Numbered from the stretch's first letter, positions 42,987 through 58,965 are shown. The stretch: 64,000 nucleotides of DNA from Vermamoeba vermiformis (GCA_045837725.1 JBEWZL010000179.1:434001-498000), one strand, 5' to 3'. Translations and numbers: made by a program. Notes: generated by a model not told the origin, from the sequence alone.

Positions 42987-45900
42987 TTAATACAAGAATT
43001 GCGTTACTTCGTGCACAATCTTCTTAATATCCGATGACGCTACATTGCCTAACTTGAACAACGCATCCAAGAACAGATCTTGCTCGTTAGCGAATGGGAA
43101 CAGACTTGGTGCGTGAATGAGCGCATTCAATTGAATGTCTTCTGCCTTGTTACGAGATAGCATATTAACGTAATGATAGTCGATAATATCCGCTGCAGAT
43201 CTACAAAAATTAAATCGTTAATAAAATTGATAAAATTTAAGTTCGATGGATCTGACTTACTTTGGATTATCGTTAAGATATTTGATAATAAGCTTATACG
43301 CTGCTTGTCTAAAGAGGTCATTCGGGTCCTCAATCAGTGTTAAAACCTCCGAAATGACGGATCCAAGAAGGTTGGTCGGGTACTAAAAATTAATTAGAAT
43401 TGCTATTTATGGCAAACCTTGCCGTGATATATACTAACCTTGCCCAATTCTTCAATATCGCCTGATTGGTCAATTTCCATTTGATCGCCAGATCCAGATC
43501 TAACCAGGTTTTTCTCGGAATGATTGTATGAGGTCAGATCCGCTTTAAGCTTCTTAAAAGCATCGTTCTCGGTGTATGGCGAATTGAATTCTTCTTGCGA
43601 GACCTTATTGTCGAGAATATTCGCAAAGTATTCGATTTTTGTTAGATCCGGATAAGACTTGTACACGGCCCTAAAAACGAAGTTATTAACTATTACCAAA
43701 TAAGGAAATATCGCTAAAAACTTACATCAGGACGCCTTTTCGCAATTTGATCCATTCAAGTCGATTTTGTACGGCAGCAGATTTGTTTTCACTGAACACC
43801 AAGTGCGCTGCGTAGTGGCACATAAAATCAACCAGGGCTCGCAACAAACTCGTCAGTTGTTTGAATTGATTATCTTCTTTCAACTCGATATTGCCAAATA
43901 AGTCAAAGTAATGGTGCAAAATCGGATGAACTCCGTCAAACTGCAAAAAAAAATTCGTTAGTTGCAATTTCCTTTTAAGGAAATTATGTGTCCTACCTCG
44001 AAAATCATTGGTCTAAGTAAGTCAAATATGCCAAGAACGCTTTCGTAAAGCACGTGATACTTCTTTTCTAAAAATTGATCGAGAGGCATTGCGGATGTGC
44101 CTTCAAGCAACGACCCCAAATTAGGCAAGTACTTGAAGACTAAACTATGATGTTCCGATGCTATCTTTCGGCAAGTGAGATACGCAAAGTTTGATGCGGG
44201 GTCATTAGGCGATATTTTCTTGATAATTCGGTGCATCAAAACATCGAGCTGAAAAAAAAATAAATTATTTTAGCAAAAATTTAATTTTTCGGTAATTATT
44301 ACGTACCTCGCTAGTATTAGCCTTAAGCAAGGCTGATTTCAGTGGCAAATAAATATCTCGCTTCAGAACTTTGTACAATGAGATGGGACTAGCGATGTAA
44401 ATTGCCTGCAGCAATCGTTCAGCAGCGCTAGGGAACCCAAACAAATTTTTGCTTGAAATTTCGTTGCCCGTGCTGTCCAATGGCTCATCTAACAGCTCCG
44501 CCACGCGATACAGCTGACTAATGTTGATCTCGGGCTTGTTCGACAAGTAATTCAAAACGAATTGAATGTTGCCATCGGTCTGATTGGCACATGATACTAA
44601 CAACGATGCTCTAAAAATAGACCATATTAGATCATCTGCAAATATCACGCAAAACTTTGCCATAATTCTACGAAAACTTCTAAAACTTGCCTTTTTTGTA
44701 AAGTTGTGCTGGCGCGGTTCTTCTCTTCAACGTCATTATTCTTCACAGCTCGACGCTGCACGACTTCAGTCTCAAGGACAATCAAATCAGTCAATGTGAT
44801 CAGCTCTGCCGAGGAGAACTTATGCAAGCTGGGCACCGTCTGCGTGGTGATTTTGTACTCGAACAAGACCTCGTTGTCATTCGTGAATCCGGTCCATGAT
44901 TGAGGGTGATATAAATATGCTTCGATATAGTCCAACGTCGTGCTCGGATTCAATTCTTCGCAAGGACGGTCACGTGACATCAACCACGTGAAAATTTGCC
45001 TTTTTGCAGCCCATGAAGTTCTGTGAATTAACACTGAGAGCATCAACGAGTAGAATGGCGGCTGTGAAATCGATGCTAAGCCAATAGCAGTCATATCACG
45101 TGACTTTCTGAAGATCAAGTTGAACAGCTCTTCGTGCACCAGATCCGGGTTGAAAATCAAGATCCAGTCAAAAAGGCACCCGAAGTATCGTTGACCAACT
45201 TCCTTATTTAGTATCGTTGACTTTTGTTGACTGTGGAAGTAATGGCTCGATAGATCTCTGATCAGACCAATCAACACACGGGTCACTGAGTCCATTCGTG
45301 AAGCGTTGTGTTGCGACTGTTGTTCTATAAATGGCTTCAAAAATAGTTGCAATATCTTCTCTAAGTACGCAGAGCCATTTTCGATCAATTTGAAAACTAA
45401 CGTGCCAAACTTATGAGCGTCGAAGTTAGCGATACCAGCGATCTTCTTGTGAGATTTGAGATCTCGAACAATCTCCGCGTCGAACGCCGGTGACTTGCTA
45501 GCAATGTACTGGTCGAAGTTGAACTCTATGAACTGCAAATCTTGCGAAAGTGGCACGTGATTGGCTGATACGATGCCGTTCAGTGAATCAATTAGCGAGT
45601 TCTTAGGGAGATTATCCATGAGCGTCTTCGAAAAGTCGATGATCTTCGTTGCTGTGACGATGAACTGGTGCAAAGACTCGTTGGTTTGACTTTGTTTGAC
45701 CGAGCGATAAAGCAACTCGAACAACGGCAATGATCTCCAACTGTCGTGAACCAATTCCACGGCAAATTTGTGTTCGACATTGCCCACTGAAACTTTTGCA
45801 AAGATATGCTGGACTGACTTCAATATTTTCATAGTTTGTCCTTGTGATTGAGCCACGACGAGGTCAATTTCAACCATATTCAACAGTCGTTGATAAGCCA

Positions 45901-48900
45901 ATGAACTCAACGCAGGGTCAGTGCCTGAGAACGCCTTCGTTAACAACCACGTGATTCTTTCTTCCGCCGGTCTTGCGTTCAGTTCGGCATCGATCGACAC
46001 GAACTTGCTCTCTTTCAACTGCGCGAAGTCTTGTTGCGCGCTGAAATCAAACTCGACCTCGGTGTCCATGGAAGACAATGATCCGTTGCTAAAAAAATTG
46101 ATTAATTAACTGAATAATATTACCGGACCAATAGGACTTACGTGTTGTTGTAACTAAAAAGCTTCAATAACTTGTCACTGCCGATAATGTCCATAGAGTT
46201 GTAGATCATAACTATTTCCACGAACTGATCAACACTGATTCCATTCGTCTCCAATAAGTCCGTCAATTTCTTCACATAACTAGGGTCACTAGCCGCAGTT
46301 TCAAATAGATCAGACTTGTCTAGTCGACTTAAGATGGCCTTGGCAGCATCAAAGTTGAGTCCATAAGAGCCGATAACTACAATCAGATCTTCTTTGGATA
46401 AGAACGATATGACTGAAACGGCCAAAACTTCGTGTGGACTTCTCGCCAGTCTCATTGTCAGTGCTGAATCGGGTTGATAAGTGTCACTTGTTCTTTCTGA
46501 GAGGATCGCTGTCATATCGTCCACGAGGCCGTCCAATAGTTCTTTAGTCTCAGAGTCAATAGGGACATCACATCGATTGAAGTCTATGAAGAGATGTTAA
46601 TACAAAGAGTACCAATGTTACAGCGAGTAATGTTACCGAATATAAGCAATTCTAAAATAGCTTCAATCATTGTCTTTTTCATCGTGAGTTTTTTGCCCTT
46701 CAGAACAACTTCCGCTGTTGATGCATCGCTCTTGACCTCCTAAACATTATTAGTATAGCTACTAATAGCTTTGCTACTCTACGTACTTGTTTGTCGCTGG
46801 TCTTTATGTAGTTGTAGCCATCAAAGAGTATCTTCAAGAACAACGAGTACACGGTGGAATCATGGAACATGCGAGTGACTGCAAGTCTTCGAGAACGAAT
46901 CAGACCCGAAATTTCCTGTTATCGTATTAGCACCGTCAATCTAAGGATGACACGTGTCATACCATTGCCACTGGCAAGTGCTCTCCGTCTTTATGCTCGT
47001 AGATGAATAAAAGGTAGTTGAAAATGGTCTCAATGTCTGTTTCGTGGACTAAAGCAGCGAGTAATAAATCACTGACGATCTCTTTCGAAAGCTTGAACCA
47101 CTGCAACATGTCGAGCTTGTTGAGCCAATCCAACTTTGCAGTCGCTAGAGCTACTGCTATATTAGTAAGTACTCGGCAAGTGCTCAATATCGACATACCT
47201 CCGCTCATTAGAATCGGTGTTGTAGGCAAAGGAGACTGATTTGCACTCGTGTTGTTTGACGCGTTGTTAGTACTCGCTTCAATCGCACCACTGCTCTCAA
47301 TGACCTCTTCTTCGAAATCTTCCTCCATTTGCGAATTAGTCGAGTGTTGCTCAGGCGTCTTGGCGTTATAATGAATGCCCGAGAATATCAATGCGAGAGA
47401 CTTCTGTGCCATATCACGCTTCACGCGAGAACTGTCGCCCAATCTGCTAATAAAGAACTCTAATATTTCAATTGTCGGGGCACCAGAAGCAGCGCTGAAG
47501 TGACTTCTAATAATCGCCAACATGCGCGGAATTTTCTCCATTGGCACTGTCGTGTAATCGATCTCGTGTTCTGGCTGTTGAGTGCTGTATAGTAAGTAGC
47601 ACAAGCACTGCGTAGGCAAGATATCGAGCGTGTGCTCTTCTTTCTTAACAATAGGACCGAGCCAGCCTAACGAGTCTTTGGGGCCTTGTCTCTTCATAAT
47701 ATCCACCAAGAAATCTGAAAGTAAGTCCATTAGCGATTATTTTGACTCATCTAATTACAATAAAACGTACCCGGATCCCTGCTGGAGCATAACAAGTGAC
47801 CAATATGGAACTCTTTTTCAATGGTCTGTAATCGCTCGATGATATTTGGCGGTGGTCTGCGCGCTGGTTGCAAAGGAGAGTACATCATAAGCTGCTTCAT
47901 CATGACACTGTTTTCTGCGTCAATCTTTGTGACCTCACTGGGACTCTTGAAGACTACTCAAACCGTTAAATATCACTTAAGTTTTTTTGCATTGTTGAAT
48001 GTACTTACATCCCAACAGCTCATTCTCGAAGGACAGGATCTGATCGCCTTCATTTGCAAGGAACTTCTGCTCCTCGGCCGGCGATGGACAGTCCGAGAAT
48101 TGGAACGGCGGGAACTTCCAAGAACGCGTTGTGATCATCTCGATCAAGACTTTGATGGTCGGGAACTGCTGCCATACAGCACGACCAATCGTGGCAGGAT
48201 TGAACGCAGCACAAATCACTAAGATGATGCAGACTTGCCAGAACAGATCACGAATGGCGAATGAGTACTTGGCCTTTGTCTCGTCGCCCAGCTGCTCCAT
48301 GATTGTGTGCGTGAACATTGACAATCGGAACAACGCCTCGCTGAACTGTGGATTTGCCAATTGAATGGGATTGATTCCTTCGCTCGCCTGCAACCGAGTT
48401 ATAATAAGATGCAATTTGGTAGCGTAGAACTTACGTTGACCAATGAAATGGCACGGAGAATGAGCTGATCAATAATAACAAGTGCCTCGTTTTGCGCGAG
48501 TGGCATGTTCTTCAAGTGCATGACAACGATTGAAATGATTGTTTCTTCGAGCACTGGTACGTCTGACTGCACGAGGTTCATCAACAATCGCTCGTATTCA
48601 GGTGCCATCTGATCCTGCGTTAGTGCCTTGTCATTTGTCACCTATGATGACTTACATCGCCAGAAATGTAACTCGAGCTTGGCTCCAATAACAGTAGCTT
48701 TCTGATGACCTTCGCGAAGTAATGTTGCGTGGGCTGTTTGATCAACTCCAAGACAATAGTTTGACTCCACGTGATTGCCTCCAACTACAATCCGACAATT
48801 AGATGAGGTCATTTCAAATAACTAAGAGCATACCTGAAGCGCAGCGATTCGCTTCTTAGCATCAATGGCAAGCGCATCAAACTCGCGCGGACCGAGGTTC

Positions 48901-51119
48901 TGTGGTGATTCGTATAATACAGCAGGCACGCTCAGCAACATGGAGTAACAGATCAAGTCAATAATGTTCATCACCCATTGCTCGCGGGTGAAATCATCGC
49001 GTATTTTCATCGGTGCAAATTCTTGCATGAGACCAGAACACACGAGATCAAATCTGAATTGGTTCGCTACAATATTAATTAAGAAAAATACTGGTTATAA
49101 TAGTTGTTGAAAAGAGCAGGTTGGTGAAAAGGATACGAAAATTCTTGCTAATAGCCTTCAAGACAGGTCTCAAAAACATGCTGTAGGCCTTGCTCGCTGC
49201 CAATTCTTGCATGATCAAACTAACTTGTCGCTCGCTTTGCTCAATAGGGATAGCCGTGAATATTGTCGTCAACATCTTGGGATTGAATTTTGTGATATTG
49301 GGCGCCATATCATTGGCAATAAAGTCGCTCAGCGCTATCAAAAAAATGTCAGTCTCATGCAGCGGACCGTTACGCACAAAATCTTACCGATGAACGGGAA
49401 GTGAGGGTTATTGCCTAATAGTTTCGTCAACTTCTCAAAGTAAAACTGATTGACACTCGTATTAGCCTTAATCTTGATGCGCACGATAAGTCGCAATGCT
49501 TCCAAGTCTTCAACACTGCTTTGTGTACAATTCTCGATGATCCTCTCGAGCAGCTCTTTGCCATATCTCGTAGTGGTAGGATTGTTCAGCCAATCTTAAA
49601 CAACATCGTTAGTAACATTTAACGAACTGGAGATTGTATCTTACTGTCCAAATAATTGGCGCCAATCAATCTTATCGAGGGAAAACTGATGACAAGTGAC
49701 ATGACAGCGACAATGTTCTTGACGTTAGCGTCAGCTCGGTTCAATTGCGCAGTTATCATCTCGAATATCTTTGATCGGAACGCTTCCTTGAGCTGATCGT
49801 TGTATCTATTCTTCACCAAAGTAGTATTTACAGGCACGGCTGTATGAAGGTTACTATGTATCAATTACTACTTTATTGGTGTGCACTTACGTTTGCGGTC
49901 AGTTTCAGACACTATTTCTCCAGCCTCTTCAGCTTCATTCATCTTAACGTCCTCGTCGTTTTCGCTTTCATCGTGGCTGACTGGATCCCGTGACTTGGTC
50001 GGAGTGGATGTGCTTCCCTTCTGCATTTAAAGAGTTAATCAGGATTGCTATTAAAAGAGCATATGACTTGCCTGAGAGGGAAACATAGTCTTGATATTAT
50101 CCACAAATATCTGCGTGTGTTTGTCATCGACCCACAATCGGTCACCGAACGAGTCCTCCAAGAAAGCTTGTACAAACTCCAAAGGCCACTCATCGACGTC
50201 AGCGAATGCTTTCAGTAGTAAATTGCACGCGAGTACTGGTACGAGAGGTGTCTTTTTGTAATGGAACTCTGTTGAGCTCTTCAAAAAGCTTGCGAGGACC
50301 TGTCATACACGTGTCATTTCACCGTTCAATTTCTGTTGTGAACTTACATCCCAAACGCTACCGTTAGCGAATATCTTTGGCTTGACCTTGGCGCTGTAAA
50401 TAAGACTTAAATACAAATTCGGATCGGGATTCAATGGCGTGTTTTGTAGTCTTCGCATGGATGACTCGACAATCTGTCTAATTTGTCTGTAATCTCCTTC
50501 TTCATCACATTTCATGATCTGAGCCATCGTCTCGGAGCCTAATATCACCCTATGTAAGCACCGTGCGATCTTGTATTTACTAAGTACGTACCAGATTGCA
50601 TGTTTTCATCGATTGGAGCATTATCCAATTTCTGTCTCTTATTTGGATCGTTATCTGGATGAGTAGGGTGAGTCATGTATTATTGATAATTATTTTAAAT
50701 ACCTAATGTATTGATAGCCTCAGAAAAGTCTCGCTTGAGAGGTTGCTGCACGGTGTCAAAAAATTAGTAAAAGTTCGGGCAAAATCAAAAGTGAAAAATG
50801 TCGCGTACCTTCATGGTCGTAGTCTGAGTCTTAGAACGCCCTAAGTAGTTGAAATCGATTAGACCACTCGTTTGATTGTTGGAGTGATGACAGATCGAGT
50901 AAAGCTTACCAAGAGCAATTAGATCTTCTGGGGGTTGATTCGCTGCCAATAATATTTTTAAAATAATGTATATCGAGTATTAAATCATTATTTGCTCGAT
51001 AGGGTGATGAATTAAGCATTGGATTATTTCATTTTAATTTTTTCGTGCAGATCACGAATAAATTGTTCGTAATATGACTTACGTGGCCTTCCTTTGCCTT
51101 GCTTTGGTCTGTTCATCAT
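42987..51119 (-). CDS. INTS1: Integrator complex subunit 1
   Basis: Scaffold of the Integrator complex, which cleaves nascent snRNA and attenuated Pol II transcripts. About 2,000 residues lie over roughly 30 short-intron exons. Matches to animal INTS1 recalled from memory include PPEDLIALG near the N-terminus, VLACNLLLKAFADVDEWP with FLEDSFGDRLWVDDKH, AAFNPATIGRAVWQQFPTIK with LIEMITTRSW, LDILPTQCLCYLL, and FYSLMLSVLIHRTSWAAKR with STTLDYIEAYLYHPQSW. The start MMNRPKQGKGRP parallels the animal MNRAKP start. The C-terminus ends IKKIVHEVTQFLY at 42987. The order of conserved blocks is preserved along the whole chain and the frame stays open across junctions, so the gene looks complete and functional. 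Confidence 0.9.
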
Positions 51120-51444
51120 TATTTATATTTACTATTGCTTTAAAAATCAAAAATCATTCGAGTTTTGTGGCACTCCTCTTTCAAACCGAACCTCAAACAA
51201 GATCAGCCAAAAAATCGAACTTACCCAACCCCAACATAAAAACAGACTTTTCTCAACTTTAAACTAGCTTTACTTGCTATATAAAACGCTTATGTACAAC
51301 TAATAAAATAAAATTTGAAGTCAGATCGCACGGCTGGCAAATGTTACAATCGCACGCAACTACAACGTTAATAATCAATTACAATAATATGTACCGTGTG
51401 ACCTAAAGGTGGTACCATCTAATATTCACTCTGCGCTATTGTCT
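51120..51444. other. Intergenic spacer, INTS1 5' end / CDK 3' end
   Basis: 325 bp, AT-rich. The 62-codon plus frame overlapping it at 51074-51262 runs antisense to the INTS1 first exon and has no family features. It holds an AATAAAATAAA-type signal near 51303. Nothing else seen. Confidence 0.5.
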
Positions 51445-53561
<2,117 letters not shown>

Positions 53562-53967
53562 AGCTTTTTTCGTGTACGTTAAGGTGGATAAGACGTGTTC
53601 TTCTTCGGATCAGTTCTGTTCAAATTGAGAGCAAAGGAAAAATTGGATCTTCTTGCTTATTTTGGAAAATCAATGAAATATCGCCTTCTCGTCTTCGCAA
53701 TGATTCTATGGTTTAAATTATCGTGCCGTAGAGCACACCGATGCTCAGTGCTCCATCCTAAGACAATACTTAATGTTAATTAATGAATCTGCGTGCTTCA
53801 TCCGGACGGAGCGGATAAATTGTGAGACCGTTGTTACAGTTAGTACAAAGGTTTATTGCACAAAATTGAAACGCCATAAATACAAGTGTTAAGGTGATAT
53901 ATATTAAAAAGGGGTGAGAAATAAATAAAACATCGCCGATCTTTCGATCTTCTTTTGTTTGCTGTTT
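53562..53967. other. Intergenic spacer, CDK 5' end / methylsterol oxidase 3' end
   Basis: 406 bp between two minus-strand genes. A 62-codon plus frame (53595-53783) has no family features. No RNA gene or repeat is recognised. Confidence 0.5.
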
Positions 53968-55540
53968 TTACTGCATCTTCTTGTTCATTTTTCTTTCTCT
54001 ATATTTTACATCTGTTCCGAAGACCCAGTCCCAAACAATAAATGATGAGGCATAGTTGCCACTCTAAAAATATCAATTAGTACCGGATCTATTTTGGCTT
54101 GTGAATTGACTTGGGACAGAACCCGAAGACTCAATATTATATATTATCGAATAATACTCCATATTGATGTTATTTTGATTGTCGGGTCGAGTGTCAAAGC
54201 ATTACTAGCGTGATACTTACGAAAGTCTCGTGATGATAATCATGAAACTCGGCGCCGCCCCAGAAGGGAATGAAGTGACGGGGACTCCAAGGGAAATCAT
54301 AGCCGCAGTGAGCTTCGACAGTTTGGAAAAGACGGACGATAAGCCAGACCAAGACGGTGAAATAGTGGCGGGTCAACAATAAGGGACCAATAACAGTTCC
54401 CACTCCCAAGACCATAGTCTCAATAGGATGAGCATATTCCGCGGCGAAGCCAAAAGGAGCTTAAGTGAATAAAAAGTTAATATCTGAAACAAATATCTTT
54501 GGCGGCGCTATTCGTCAATTCACCGATTAATTAATCCAGTGAAATATTATTAAATTTTAAGACCATATTATAAGGTTCGGAGATATAATGGCTGCGTTTC
54601 AGTATTATTTTTCGATTTTTGTGAAGCAAATTATGGTCTGAAAAAATTTTCCTGCTTGTGACATACGCTTCACGAAATAACTTACCTGCATAGTCGTGGT
54701 GCACCTTGTGAATATGTTTGTACAAAGCGGGGTGGTGCAAAAGACGGTGAACCCAGTAAAAATAAAAGTCTTCAATAATGAATGATAGGATGCAGACTGA
54801 GATGGTATGACCCCTAAAAGGATAAATTGTTAGCCAACCGACACGAAAAAAAGAATATCGTAAATCTCGATAAATATCATTAGCCGTAATTCAAAATGAT
54901 TCACTAAATATCTCCCCGATAACAACGGATCTGAGGGGAAACTTTAAATTTTCAGCATAATCACGTCCCGACACGCGACCACGGGTCCGAGACAACTTGA
55001 TATGCTAAATAATAGTTATGCCGCTATTCAGAACTGCGGAATAGGCAAATTTAATATTTGTGATCTTGATGGGCCAACCCGGAAACGGGTCAGAATTGCA
55101 CAATTAGAAAATCGCATACCATGATGGCAAGGGCAATGACACGCGCAAGCCAAGTTGCTTCATATAAACGTCGTGGAACATAAGCATCATTGGCAGTTGG
55201 ACAAGCAGATGCGTAATGAGAACCTTCTTATAGGCCCTCCAGGTGTATTGAGAAGTATTTACAACATTCTACAGCAAAAATAGAGGTTAAATAACGTCGT
55301 AAATGTATTTTCAGAACAGCATCTACGTACTTTTTGGAGTTTGTACTTTTGAAGGGATGGGATGAAGTCCACAAAGAAGAAAGGCACGAAAAACAATAAA
55401 TAAGCAAACTCGTGAATAAGAAAAGTTCCAACAGTTGTCAGGAGCCTCTCGCTGTAGTTGTCAAAGGTGTATCCCCAGTAGTACTCGATGGTGGACGTCG
55501 GGCTGGCCAGATCGTGCAAGGTATTGTTCGCGAACTCCAT
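53968..55540 (-). CDS. C-4 methylsterol oxidase / fatty-acid hydroxylase superfamily enzyme
   Basis: ER membrane di-iron oxygenase, most like the sterol C-4 methyl oxidase (ERG25/MSMO1) that starts removal of C-4 methyl groups in sterol synthesis. The chain begins MEFANNTLHDLASPTSTIEY and has several membrane segments (LIHEFAYLLFFVPFFFVDF). The three histidine boxes are HRLLHH, HKVHHDYA and FHDYHH, with the family's EAHCGYDFPWSP between the last two. The C-terminus ends NKKMQ, a KKxx-type ER retrieval signal. Length (about 290 residues) is normal. One intron (54814-55119) is unusually long and GC-richer than the rest. The gene shares a 215-bp divergent promoter with an aldehyde dehydrogenase. 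Confidence 0.9.
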
Positions 55541-55755
55541 CGTACGATACAGGGACTTGTGGATCTGCTAAATAAGTGAACGGGCGATAAAACAATCTTT
55601 CGGGGAGGGAATAGTTTTGCGGCACTGCGCACAGTGTCACATGCTTCGCCGCCCGTTAATCTCTGATTGGTGGGTTCGGAGATCTCCCACAGATTGTCTT
55701 TTTGTGTTTATCTTCGTCCCGATAACTTTTTCGCTATTTGTCCATAACCCTCATA
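55541..55755. promoter_or_regulatory. Compact divergent promoter, methylsterol oxidase / aldehyde dehydrogenase
   Basis: Only 215 bp separate two divergent start codons, so both genes must be driven from this stretch. It contains a CCCTCCCC-type patch (minus strand, about 55605-55612) and CGCCGCCCG near 55648. Co-regulation is an inference from the arrangement. Confidence 0.55.
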
Positions 55756-58700
55756 ATGATAGGAGCCATAGTCGATCAAGTCCTCGGTTTGGTCTTCCAA
55801 ATCCTCGGCATTGCCTTCGCGCATCCGATCTTGGTCTCCCTCGGCCTTCTTGGCTTATTTTTGTATAGTACTTCGGGCAAGTATTCTAACGCTATGTCAA
55901 CGCTGTATGATCGATTTCTGACCTTATCTGATATTAGGATACTATCGGGGACGCCGTCCAGGCATCAAGGTAGATCGCCCGATCAAGTTTTATGGTAACA
56001 AACAATTTTTAACTCATTGATTCTTAGATATCCTACGATAACTTCCCTCGAAAGGATGAATTCACTGTAAGTGGAATATTTCTGAATTTTTTCTGAGCCC
56101 AACGTCAAATCGGGATGTGGCGGGCATCTTTGAGCTTGACAACACGAGTTCTGACACTATTATTTTAGGGTCAATTAATTAACTGCGTATGCCCTGCCAC
56201 CGGTGAGAAGCTCGGTACTGAGCACGCTGCCTCTAAAGAAGAGGTAAAGAGTAATCCGAAGAGATGTCGATCAAATATTTATCGGTTAACTTAAAAAGGT
56301 TGAAGAATGCGTTCGCAAGGCTCAAATCGCCCAAGAGAAATGGGCTAAGGTTAGCTTTGAAGAACGTAAAGCCGTTCTTCGTGATATCATGGAGACCGTT
56401 TTGGTCAACAAAGACGACATTTGCCGTGCTTCCTCTTTGGATACCGGCAAGACCAGTAAGTTAAATATAGATATTTAACTTAGTTAAAGAGGTTTAGATA
56501 TTTTAGAATCTTCAGTTTAGCCGCGATCACCGAGCTAACTTTTGTTATTTAGTTTTTGAAGCTATGGTCGGTGAAGTAATGATCACTTGCGAAAAGATTC
56601 GTTATACTTGTAAATATGGTGAAAGTTACCTCTCTCCTGACTACCGCAAAGTCCCTCTTATGTTGGGATTCAAATCCGCCTCCGTCCAATACTACCCACT
56701 CGGCGTTATTGGCTGCATTGTGCCTTGGGTAAGCTATTAATATCAATACTACGTATATTTACATAATACTAACCCTTTGCCCGCAGAACTATCCTTTCCA
56801 CAACTGCACCTCTGCCGTCATTTCTTCTATTTTTGCTGGTAATGCTACTATCGTCAAGTTCTCCGAATTTGCCTCATGGTCTCGTGCTTACTACCAAGAG
56901 CTCGTTCAATCCGTCTTGAAGGCTCGCGGTCACGATCCTAATCTGGTTCAATTCTTGCCTGGCTACGGTGATACTGGTGCTGCTTTGGTTCAAGCCAAGG
57001 GCGTCAGCAAGATTCTTTTCATCGGCTCTCCTGGTGTCGGCCGCAAGGTCATGGAGACTGCTGCTAAGAACTTGACTCCTGTTATCTTGGAGCTTGGAGG
57101 CAAAGATCCGTAAGTTTGCACTCGATCTTGAATTTCAATTTTGAAAACAAAATTAGCAAATTATTATGAGATTATTGCCTTGAATTATTACCGAGGATTA
57201 CAAATTTACGACTGAGTGTATCATGATTACCTTTAATCACCAAGATCGCTGAGGCAATTTAATTAAAAGGCATAATCCCATACTTTTATCGAGACCTAAT
57301 AATTTCAATATTAATATAAGTCACCCATATTTGCTAATACTAACTTATTTCTGCTGCAGTCTCATCGTTTGCGAGGATGCTGACTTCGAGTTTGCAGTTG
57401 AAGCTGCTATTCGTGGCTCCTTCTTGAACTGCGGTCAGAACTGCATTGCTGCTGAGAGAATTTACGTCCATAAGTCTGTGTATGATAAGTAAGTGGAATA
57501 TAATGATTTACCAAGCAAAGACAATTTTTGAACGTCGTAACAAAAGTTAAACCGAGAGCTAAATTAAGCCCAGATACTTTGAATTGCTATCGAGGCCTCT
57601 TTGCTCAAATTTTAAAATCGTTTCAAAATCTATTGAGATTTCGCTTAATGCAAAATTGCAAGCTCGATCTGAGTCTAATTCGATGTTTATTTCAGGTTTG
57701 TTGCTCGTGTAACCGAGAGATTGAAGACTATTCCTCAAGGTTTCGATGCTGTTGACGGTCGCGTAAACTCTTTCGGTTCTATGACCATGCCTGCTCAAGT
57801 AAGTCAAAATTCAGATCGAGATCTTCAAACGAACCCAACATTCGTTCTTTTCAAGCCCTCGTTTAGTTACTTATTACCTTTATCTTTAGCTCGAAAAGGT
57901 TGAGGGTCTCGTCAATGACGCTGTTTCCAGAGGCGCCACAGTCGCTGCTGGTGGCAAGCGCAACACTAACTACAAGGGTGGTTTGTTCTACGAGCCTACC
58001 GTCTTGACCAACGTCAATCACGAAATGAAGGTCGTCGCCGACGAGTGCTTTGGCCCTGTCATGCCTATTATCCCTTGGGAGACTGAAGAACAGTTGCTCA
58101 AGTGGGTCAACGGCACTGAATACGGTCTTTGCGCTTCTATCTTCTCCAAGAACCTCGCTCGTGCCAACCGAATCGGCAAGGCTATCATCTCTGGCATGTG
58201 CGTTGTCAACGACTTCGGTTTGCCCTATTTGATTCAAGACTGCCCCTTCGGTGGATGCAAGGTAAGATTTTTGTTACGAGCTCGATCTGAAATTTTTGTT
58301 GCGTATTTTACGGTCGTAGATGATGTGAACACTTGGTATGACCAAAAGATTGATTACATCTCACAAGTTAACCCTCCTACTCTCTGAAACAACGACCATC
58401 AAATCTCAATTTATTTTTCGTTACGTTGGATCGGCATTCGTACTAACGCTTTTTTATCCGAAAAGGTTTCTGGTTTCGGTCGCTTCAACGGTCCTGAAGG
58501 TCTTAGAGGCTTTGCTCGTGAACAAACTGTTATTACTGAGAAGTTCTACGTTCCTCCTGCTTTGAAGGCTCCTCGTCTCGTCAGCTACCCTATTCCTACT
58601 ATCTCTCCTCCTGTTATTGGGTAAGATAGTCTTATTACGTTCATATCGGTCAGGTGCTAATAGTTTGAATTATTAGACGCGCTTTGGACATGTTCTACGC

Positions 58701-58785
58701 TTGGGGCTTAGGCGCCAAGGTCGAAGCTGTTAAAGGCATTGTGTCAGTTTTGTTAAAGGGAGGCGAGCAGAAAAAGACTAAATAA
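55756..58785 (+). CDS. Membrane-anchored aldehyde dehydrogenase, ALDH22/MSC7-like
   Basis: NAD(P)-dependent aldehyde oxidation at a membrane, probably the ER. The N-terminus (MIGAIVDQVLGLVFQILGIA, then LVSLGLLGLFLY) is a membrane anchor of the kind seen in plant ALDH22 and yeast Msc7, followed by a basic RYYRGRRPGIK patch. The catalytic domain has GCIVPWNYPFHN, FIGSPGVGRKVM, the general-base Glu in VILELGGKDP, and the nucleophilic Cys in SFLNCGQNCIAAERIYVH. Further on are ECFGPVMPIIPW and the C-terminal segment GCKVSGFGRFNGPEGLRGF. Length (about 590 residues) fits the subfamily. Exons are in phase throughout. The start chosen is the first ATG; a longer frame upstream has no ATG. Confidence 0.9.
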
Positions 58786-58965
58786 AGAGCGGAAACAGTG
58801 CGTATCCTTATTTATTTAACCCAGTCACTTGCTTCATAATTTTGACCTTGCTGTGGATTTGGTTGGTTTTCGAGAGAAAATCGGAAGAATAACAAAGTCG
58901 ATCGAGACATTTTGGTATTCAGATTCATAAGTTTGACGCTTTAACTAAGCACCATTTATTCTAAG

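Noticed and set aside
53595-53783. 62-codon plus frame upstream of the CDK
   Set aside because: No recognisable content and no splice signals tying it to a neighbour.
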